Both the position numbers and the translations under genes were made by a program. Source: Solwaraspora sp. WMMD406 (lineage in GTDB: Bacteria > Actinomycetota > Actinomycetes > Mycobacteriales > Micromonosporaceae). Taken from it: a stretch of 64,000 nucleotides of DNA. The stretch covers positions 4,402,001 to 4,466,000 of the forward strand of contig NZ_JARUBF010000001.1 in NCBI RefSeq assembly GCF_029626025.1, in the 5' to 3' direction. Shown here one piece after another: positions 59,402 to 64,000 of this stretch (positions within the stretch are counted from its first letter, which is position 1; every line of letters begins with the position of its first letter). Under the pieces are notes generated by a model. The model had not been told where the DNA came from. It ran no database searches and was given only the letters and a program-made list of their open reading frames with translations.

Positions 59402-61927
59402 GTGAGCAGCAAGGATGACGCCGTGGACGGCAGCCGAACCAGCACGGATCCGGCCGAGCACCCGGATGGTCACGCCGCCGCGACAGCGACGAGCAACGGC
59501 TCGGCGTACGCCGGCACCGGCGAACCGGTACCGGTCTGGCGAGACCGCACCATGCCGGTCGAAGAACGGGTCTTCGACCTCCTCGGCCAGATGTCGCTGA
59601 CCGAAAAGGTCGCCCAGCTGTACAGCTTCTGGATGGGGGCCAACGCGAGCGTCGACGACATGGCACCCCATCAGCACGATCTGGTCGACGACTCGGTCGA
59701 CTGGAGCGACCTGCTGCACACCGGACTCGGCCAGTTGACCCGGCCGTTCGGCACCGCGGCCGTGACACCGATCGAGGGCGCCCGGGCGCTGGCCCGGCTA
59801 CAGACCGAGATCGCCGCCGGCAACCGCTTCGGCATTCCGGCCCTGATCCACGAGGAATGCCTCACCGGGTTCATGACGTGGGGCGCCACCGTGTACCCCA
59901 CACCGCTGGCCTGGGGAGCGACCTTCGATCCGGAACTGGTCGAACGGATGGCCAACCGGATCGGTGCCGACATGCGGTCGGTCGGGGTGCACCAAGGGCT
60001 GGCCCCGGTGCTCGACGTCGCCCGCGACCCCCGCTGGGGCCGTACCGAGGAGACGATCGGCGAGGATCCGTACCTGGTCGCGACGATCGGTACGGCGTAC
60101 GTGCGCGGGCTGGAGTCCGCCGGCATCGTCGCGACCCTCAAACACTTCGCTGGATACTCGGCGTCGCGCGCCGGCCGCAACTTCGGCCCGGTCGCGGTCG
60201 GCCCGCGCGAGTTCGCCGACGTCCTGCTCCCGCCGTTCGAGATGGCGGTACGCGAGGGCGGCGCCCGTTCGGTGATGCACTCCTACGCCGAGATCGACGG
60301 GGTCCCGTCGGCGGCCGACGGCGGTCTGCTGACCGATCTGCTTCGTGGCCGGTGGGGGTTCACCGGCACCGTGGTCGCCGACTACTTCGGCGTGTCGTTC
60401 CTGGAGCTGCTGCACCGGGTGGCGGACGGCCCGAGCGAAGCGGCGGCTCTGGCCCTGACCGCGGGGGTCGACGTGGAACTGCCGGCGGTCCGGTGTTTCG
60501 GCACCCCGCTCGTCGCGGCGGTACGCAAGGGCACCGTGCCGGAATCGGTGGTCGACCGAGCCGTGACCCGGGTACTGCGGCAGAAGTGCGAACTCGGGCT
60601 GCTCGACCCTGACTGGGATCCCACGCCACCGATCCTGGCGTCACCGGCCCAGACGTCGGCGGACCGACCCGTCGACCGGACGGCGCTCGACGGTCCTGAC
60701 AATCGGAAGCTGGCGCGCCGGCTGGCGGAGGAATCGGTGGTCCTGCTGGCCAACGACGGGACTCTTCCGCTGCCCCCGGAGGCCCGCCTCGCGGTCGTCG
60801 GTCCGCTGGCCGACGACGTCACCGGGATGCTCGGTTGCTACACCTTCCCCAGCCACGTCGGGACCACGCCCGCCGGTGTGGATGACGACCTGGGCATCGG
60901 TACGGTCCTGGCCGGGCTCCGAGTCGAGTTGCCGCAGGCCGTGATCGAGCATGTCGCCACCGGCGGTGTCGATCTGCAGGACACCCCGAGCATCGTGGTG
61001 GCCGCCGACGCGGCGGCCCGGGCCGGTATCTGCGTCGCGGTCGTCGGCGACCGCGCCGGCCTGTTCGGCAACGGCACCTCGGGAGAAGGGTCCGACGCGG
61101 TCGACCTGGAGCTGCCCGGTCGCCAGGGGGAGCTGATCGAGGCGCTCGTCGCCACCGGCACCCCGGTGGTGCTGGTGTTGCTGACCGGGCGACCGTACGC
61201 GCTCGGCCGGTACGCCGACCGGCTCGCCGCGGTGGTCCAGGCGTTCTTTCCCGGCGCCGAAGGCGGCCGGGCCGTCGCCGGCGTCCTCGGCGGCCGGGTC
61301 TGCCCGTCCGGTCACCTGCCGATCGGGGTGCCTCGGACCGCCGGCGGACAACCGGCCGGCTACCTCAGCCCGCCGCTGGGACACCGTACCGAGGTCAGCA
61401 ACATCGATCCGACTCCGTTGTATCCGTTCGGGCACGGCCTGTCGTACACCACGTTCGAGTGGTCCGCGCCGCAGATCGACGGAATCGACGTGCCCGACCC
61501 GGATTCCGGCGGGGCGGATCACCCGGCGTCGTGGCTCGACACCCGGCCGACCGAAATCGGCACCGACGGCGCGGTCGACGTGTCCATCCGCGTCCGCAAC
61601 ACCGGCACGCGGGCCGGGACCGAGGTCGTACAGCTGTATCTGCACGACCCGGTGGCCCAGGTGACCCGGCCGGTCGCCCGACTGATCGGGTACGCGCGGG
61701 TGCCCCTGGAGCCGGGCCAGGAGCGCCGGGTCGACTTCACCGTTCCCGCCGACCTGGCCGCCTTCACCGGCCGGGAGGGCCGCCTCGTAGTGGAACCCGG
61801 AGACCTGCACCTACGGCTGGCCGCGTCCAGCGAACGGACCGTCCGCCAGGTGTCGATCCGACTGGTCGGCCCGTATCGGCAGGTTGATCACCGTCGACGC
61901 CTCACCTCACAGGTGACGGTACGGTGA
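59402..61927 (+). CDS. Glycoside hydrolase family 3 (beta-glucosidase/xylosidase type)
   Basis: An 841-residue cytoplasmic glycosidase. After a ~45-residue variable start, the GH3 N-domain contains LIHEECLTGF, GLAPVLDVARDPRWGRTEETIGEDPYLV, TLKHFAGYSA and the nucleophile Asp327 in GTVVADYFGVSF. The C-domain (~420-660) carries SVVLLANDGTLPLP and the Gly-rich GLFGNGTSGEGSD with the likely acid/base region, and a fibronectin III-like domain ends the protein (GTRAGTEVVQLYLHDP). No signal peptide, so it acts on imported oligosaccharides. GTG start with AGGAG upstream. Divergent LacI probably controls it. Confidence 0.94.
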   Translation: MSSKDDAVDGSRTSTDPAEHPDGHAAATATSNGSAYAGTGEPVPVWRDRTMPVEERVFDLLGQMSLTEKVAQLYSFWMGANASVDDMAPHQHDLVDDSVDWSDLLHTGLGQLTRPFGTAAVTPIEGARALARLQTEIAAGNRFGIPALIHEECLTGFMTWGATVYPTPLAWGATFDPELVERMANRIGADMRSVGVHQGLAPVLDVARDPRWGRTEETIGEDPYLVATIGTAYVRGLESAGIVATLKHFAGYSASRAGRNFGPVAVGPREFADVLLPPFEMAVREGGARSVMHSYAEIDGVPSAADGGLLTDLLRGRWGFTGTVVADYFGVSFLELLHRVADGPSEAAALALTAGVDVELPAVRCFGTPLVAAVRKGTVPESVVDRAVTRVLRQKCELGLLDPDWDPTPPILASPAQTSADRPVDRTALDGPDNRKLARRLAEESVVLLANDGTLPLPPEARLAVVGPLADDVTGMLGCYTFPSHVGTTPAGVDDDLGIGTVLAGLRVELPQAVIEHVATGGVDLQDTPSIVVAADAAARAGICVAVVGDRAGLFGNGTSGEGSDAVDLELPGRQGELIEALVATGTPVVLVLLTGRPYALGRYADRLAAVVQAFFPGAEGGRAVAGVLGGRVCPSGHLPIGVPRTAGGQPAGYLSPPLGHRTEVSNIDPTPLYPFGHGLSYTTFEWSAPQIDGIDVPDPDSGGADHPASWLDTRPTEIGTDGAVDVSIRVRNTGTRAGTEVVQLYLHDPVAQVTRPVARLIGYARVPLEPGQERRVDFTVPADLAAFTGREGRLVVEPGDLHLRLAASSERTVRQVSIRLVGPYRQVDHRRRLTSQVTVR

Positions 61928-61998
61928 CCGTGGTGCGCGGCCGCGGCCCGTACCGGTCGGGGCGGACGCCCCACCGGACGGCGACGGCTGCCGATTCG

Positions 61999-62430
61999 TC
62001 ATCCGGCCAGCAGGCCCCGCAGGTCCGCCGGCAGGTTGCTGTGCACGTCGTCCCATTCACCCGCGCTGACGTGCCGGCGCAACACCTGGGTCACCGCTTC
62101 GATGACCCGTACCGCTCCGCCGTCGACGTCGAAGCGGACGTCACGCCGTACCCGGGCGACGAAGGCGTCGCGGTCCAGCTTGACCGGGACCGACGCCGGC
62201 TCCCACCCTTCGTAGTACAACCCCCGCACGAGCAGCGGCAGCTGGGCGCCCAACTGCACCGCCTCGGTCACCGGAAGTCGGTCACGCAGCGCGTGCAGGA
62301 CCGCGGTCAGCGCGGCGTACGACTGGTGTCGTCGCTGGGCCGGCCACCCGAGAAGCTGGTCGATCTCACCGAGCATCCGGTTGGTCTTGTCCACCGTCGC
62401 GTCGACGGTGGATAGCTGAGCGGTGGCCAT
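61999..62430 (-). CDS. DUF2267 domain protein
   Basis: A 143-residue helical protein with the DUF2267 pattern: RHQSYAALTAVLHALRDRLPVTEAVQLGAQLPLLVRGLYYEGW and a C-terminal VTQVLRRHVSAGEWDDVHSNLPADLRGLLA. These proteins are common in actinomycetes and Proteobacteria near stress genes, with unknown function. The ATG follows GGGGGAG. Convergent with the GH3 gene. Confidence 0.88.
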   Translation of the reverse strand: MATAQLSTVDATVDKTNRMLGEIDQLLGWPAQRRHQSYAALTAVLHALRDRLPVTEAVQLGAQLPLLVRGLYYEGWEPASVPVKLDRDAFVARVRRDVRFDVDGGAVRVIEAVTQVLRRHVSAGEWDDVHSNLPADLRGLLAG

Positions 62431-62570
62431 GGTGGCTCCCCCTGTTCGCGGGTCGGTCGGGTCCTGGGGGGCAGGCATATCGTGGCAGCACCGTGGATGA
62501 GCGGCGGTCGCCCGTACCGGGTGACCGCCGCTGCGGGTCGGCGGACATCGCCCGGCCGGGATGGCCGCCG

Positions 62571-63014
62571 TCAGGCGACCCGACGCTCGCGCGACTGTTT
62601 GCAGGCGACGCAGGTCGTGGCCGATGGATAGATCTCCAGCCGCTCCACCGGGATGGGTTGGGCGCACCCTTCGCACCGGCCGTAGTCACCGGCGGCCAGT
62701 CGGGCCAGGGCATGCTCGAACTGGGTCCGACGTTCCGCGATGGTGCGGATCAACGACTGGGCGGCGTCACGCTCGGCGGTCTTCGTCCCGCTGTCCGCCT
62801 GATCGTCGCCGGCGGTGTCGCCGCCTTCGATGAGCCGTAGTACCTGGCTCTGCGCCACCGCCTGCTCGTATTCCGCGCTCAGCTCCTGGTAGCGGTGGTG
62901 CAACGCGGTCCGAATCCGGCGACTGTCAACAGCGGCCGGCTCCGGTTCGGCCGTGGCCAGCACCGCCGTCTGGACGGGGGTGTCCACCTGTTTCCCCGCA
63001 TCGTGCGTCAGCAT
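62571..63014 (-). CDS. DksA/TraR-type zinc-finger protein
   Basis: A 147-residue protein with a helical coiled region (RRIRTALHHRYQELSAEYEQAV; RTIAERRTQFEHALARLAAGDYG) and a C-terminal four-cysteine zinc finger, CEGCAQPIPVERL...CVACKQSRE. DksA/TraR proteins bind the RNA polymerase secondary channel; whether this member does so is not known. The acidic tip residues typical of E. coli DksA are not obvious. ATG with AAGGGGGA upstream. It lies between the DUF2267 gene and the orphan winged-helix gene, all on one strand. Confidence 0.88.
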   Translation of the reverse strand: MLTHDAGKQVDTPVQTAVLATAEPEPAAVDSRRIRTALHHRYQELSAEYEQAVAQSQVLRLIEGGDTAGDDQADSGTKTAERDAAQSLIRTIAERRTQFEHALARLAAGDYGRCEGCAQPIPVERLEIYPSATTCVACKQSRERRVA

Positions 63015-63138
63015 GCGCCCATCCCCCTTCGATCGAGTACGGCGGCCCGCCGACGCTTCTGCCAGCCAGCGGTCCGCCGCGAAGATCGGCCTCATACCCC
63101 GGGCGTCGGGGCGGCAAACCCGGCGGTGGGCGACGACT

Positions 63139-63780
63139 TCAGCCCGCCCGGTCGATGGTGATGCGCACGTCGTCGGCGAGCCGGTAGCCGACACCGTAGA
63201 CGGTGGTGATCAGTGGCGTCTCGCCGACCTTGACCCGGAGCCGACGGATGTGCACGTCGACGGTACGGACCCCGGTGTGCTCGTAGCCCCACACCGCGGC
63301 GAGCAGCTGCAGCCGGGTGAAGACCCGGCGTGGATTCTCGACCAGGTGCAGCAGCAGGTCGAACTCGAGCCGGGTCAGCGGCAAGGGCTCGCCGTCCAGT
63401 AGCACGGTCCGGGAGGCGACCATCACATGCAGCGCGGTGGCGGTCGTGGTGGCCCCGCGTCGGGGGTGGTCGGTACCCGAGGTGACGCGGCCGGCCCCCC
63501 GCTCGGCTTCCACCGCGACCGTGTCCGGCCAGGGGTGGTCGGTGCCCGGCACGGTGACGGTCGCCTCGCCGCGTTCGACCAGTTCGCGGGCGGCGTCGAG
63601 CAGTCGGCGGGCGGTCGGGGTGAGTGCGTCCTCGCCAGCGGCGATCGGGATCGACACGGTCACGGTGACCATCGCCACCGCTGGGCCGCTCCCCCGCCGT
63701 GGTGCGCCGGGAGGACGAGAGGCACCAGACGGCGGTAAACCGGACCACCCGGCACGTGGCGAGGCAGGACTGACCGACAT
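63139..63780 (-). CDS. Orphan OmpR/PhoB-type winged-helix regulator
   Basis: A 213-residue protein whose C-terminal ~100 residues are a transcriptional-regulatory winged helix (LDGEPLPLTRLEFDLLLHLVENP, QLLAAVWGYEHTGVRTVDVHIRRLRVKVG, ITTVYGVGYRL). There is no receiver domain and no phosphoacceptor Asp; the N-terminal half is a Pro/Gly-rich start plus a ~50-residue unknown segment (LTPTARRLLDAARELVERGEA). I use the ATG with AAGGAGG seven bases upstream. It is first in a group with the DksA-like and DUF2267 genes and may respond to a ligand or partner rather than phosphorylation. Confidence 0.88.
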   Translation of the reverse strand: MSVSPASPRAGWSGLPPSGASRPPGAPRRGSGPAVAMVTVTVSIPIAAGEDALTPTARRLLDAARELVERGEATVTVPGTDHPWPDTVAVEAERGAGRVTSGTDHPRRGATTTATALHVMVASRTVLLDGEPLPLTRLEFDLLLHLVENPRRVFTRLQLLAAVWGYEHTGVRTVDVHIRRLRVKVGETPLITTVYGVGYRLADDVRITIDRAG

Positions 63781-64000
63781 GGTCCTCCTTGGCAGGTCCG
63801 GCCGGGACATCTCCCGCCGTCAGGTACCCGTGGGAGCGACTCCCCGGTGGGACACGGCGACCAGCACCGGACACAACAGACAGGTGTGCACCGAACGGCC
63901 CCGTACGCACCGATGTTCCCGGCCGACGGGTCTGCGGTCAATAGCAGACGGTGTTGCGGGAATGTGATGATTGACAAACGCAACGTAATCGATTGCTCGC
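63781..64000. other. Intergenic region at the right end
   Basis: No gene seen. The last ~50 bases are AT-rich for this genome, with TTGACA at 63971-63976 and the palindrome AATCGATT at 63987-63994. These may form a promoter for a gene beyond the window or for the winged-helix gene. Confidence 0.4.

Noticed and set aside
63971-63999. Plus-strand promoter at the window edge
   Set aside because: TTGACA is present but no TANNNT lies at the right distance before the window ends; left as an unresolved AT-rich region.

Overview
The window is high-GC actinomycete chromosome. It carries a complete Pup-proteasome system (Pup, PafA, Dop, Mpa/ARC ATPase, PrcA, PrcB), the mycothiol ligase gene mshC, an F420-type oxidoreductase, GTG/TTG starts and many apparently leaderless promoters. 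The gene set fits a Micromonosporaceae-like member of the Actinomycetia. Genus level is inference; there is no rRNA or tRNA in the window.

Layout. 1-6.3 kb: 3' part of pafA, then a dTDP-L-rhamnose cluster (rmlC, rmlA, a methyltransferase, rmlB, rmlD, a family 2 glycosyltransferase) lying inside the proteasome locus. 6.3-16.7 kb: prcA, prcB, pup, dop, mpa, a ferredoxin, a translationally coupled group (M50 protease, trmI, hypothetical) and a RecB-like nuclease. 16.8-25.9 kb: a NarL-type two-component pair followed by two ABC ATPase/FtsX cassettes that share a 668-bp near-identical tract. 26-33 kb: HAD phosphatase, membrane protein, zinc peptidase, PAC2 protein, O-methyltransferase, GntR regulator and a secreted AA10 lytic polysaccharide monooxygenase. 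33.4-43 kb: mshC with its SCO1664/DUF3090/phosphomutase neighbours, uppP, an F420-type oxidoreductase, an aldo/keto reductase, small conserved genes and an M20 peptidase. 43-49.5 kb: LysR regulator, secreted S1 protease, DUF3140 protein and a ClpC-like ATPase. 49.6-50.8 kb: a decayed IS607-type element. 51.4-56 kb: a tightly packed four-gene operon built around an FtsK/HerA-like ATPase. 56-57.7 kb: a ROX-type JmjC oxygenase overlapping a tandem-repeat peptide gene. 57.9-63.8 kb: LacI regulator, GH3 glycosidase, DUF2267 protein, DksA/TraR zinc-finger protein and an orphan winged-helix regulator.

How the genes work together. Pup is ligated to proteins by PafA and removed by Dop; tagged proteins are unfolded by Mpa and degraded in PrcA/PrcB. 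RmlABCD make dTDP-rhamnose, probably for the adjacent glycosyltransferase. The LPMO, GH3 enzyme and S1 protease point to saprophytic polymer degradation under local regulators.

The best candidates for undescribed systems are (1) the repeat peptide plus JmjC oxygenase, which looks like a multi-core RiPP whose only variable residue is Arg/His, the two residue types ROX enzymes are known to hydroxylate, and (2) the FtsK-like four-gene operon with small helical partners and a coiled-coil membrane protein, reminiscent of a minimal type VII-like machine.
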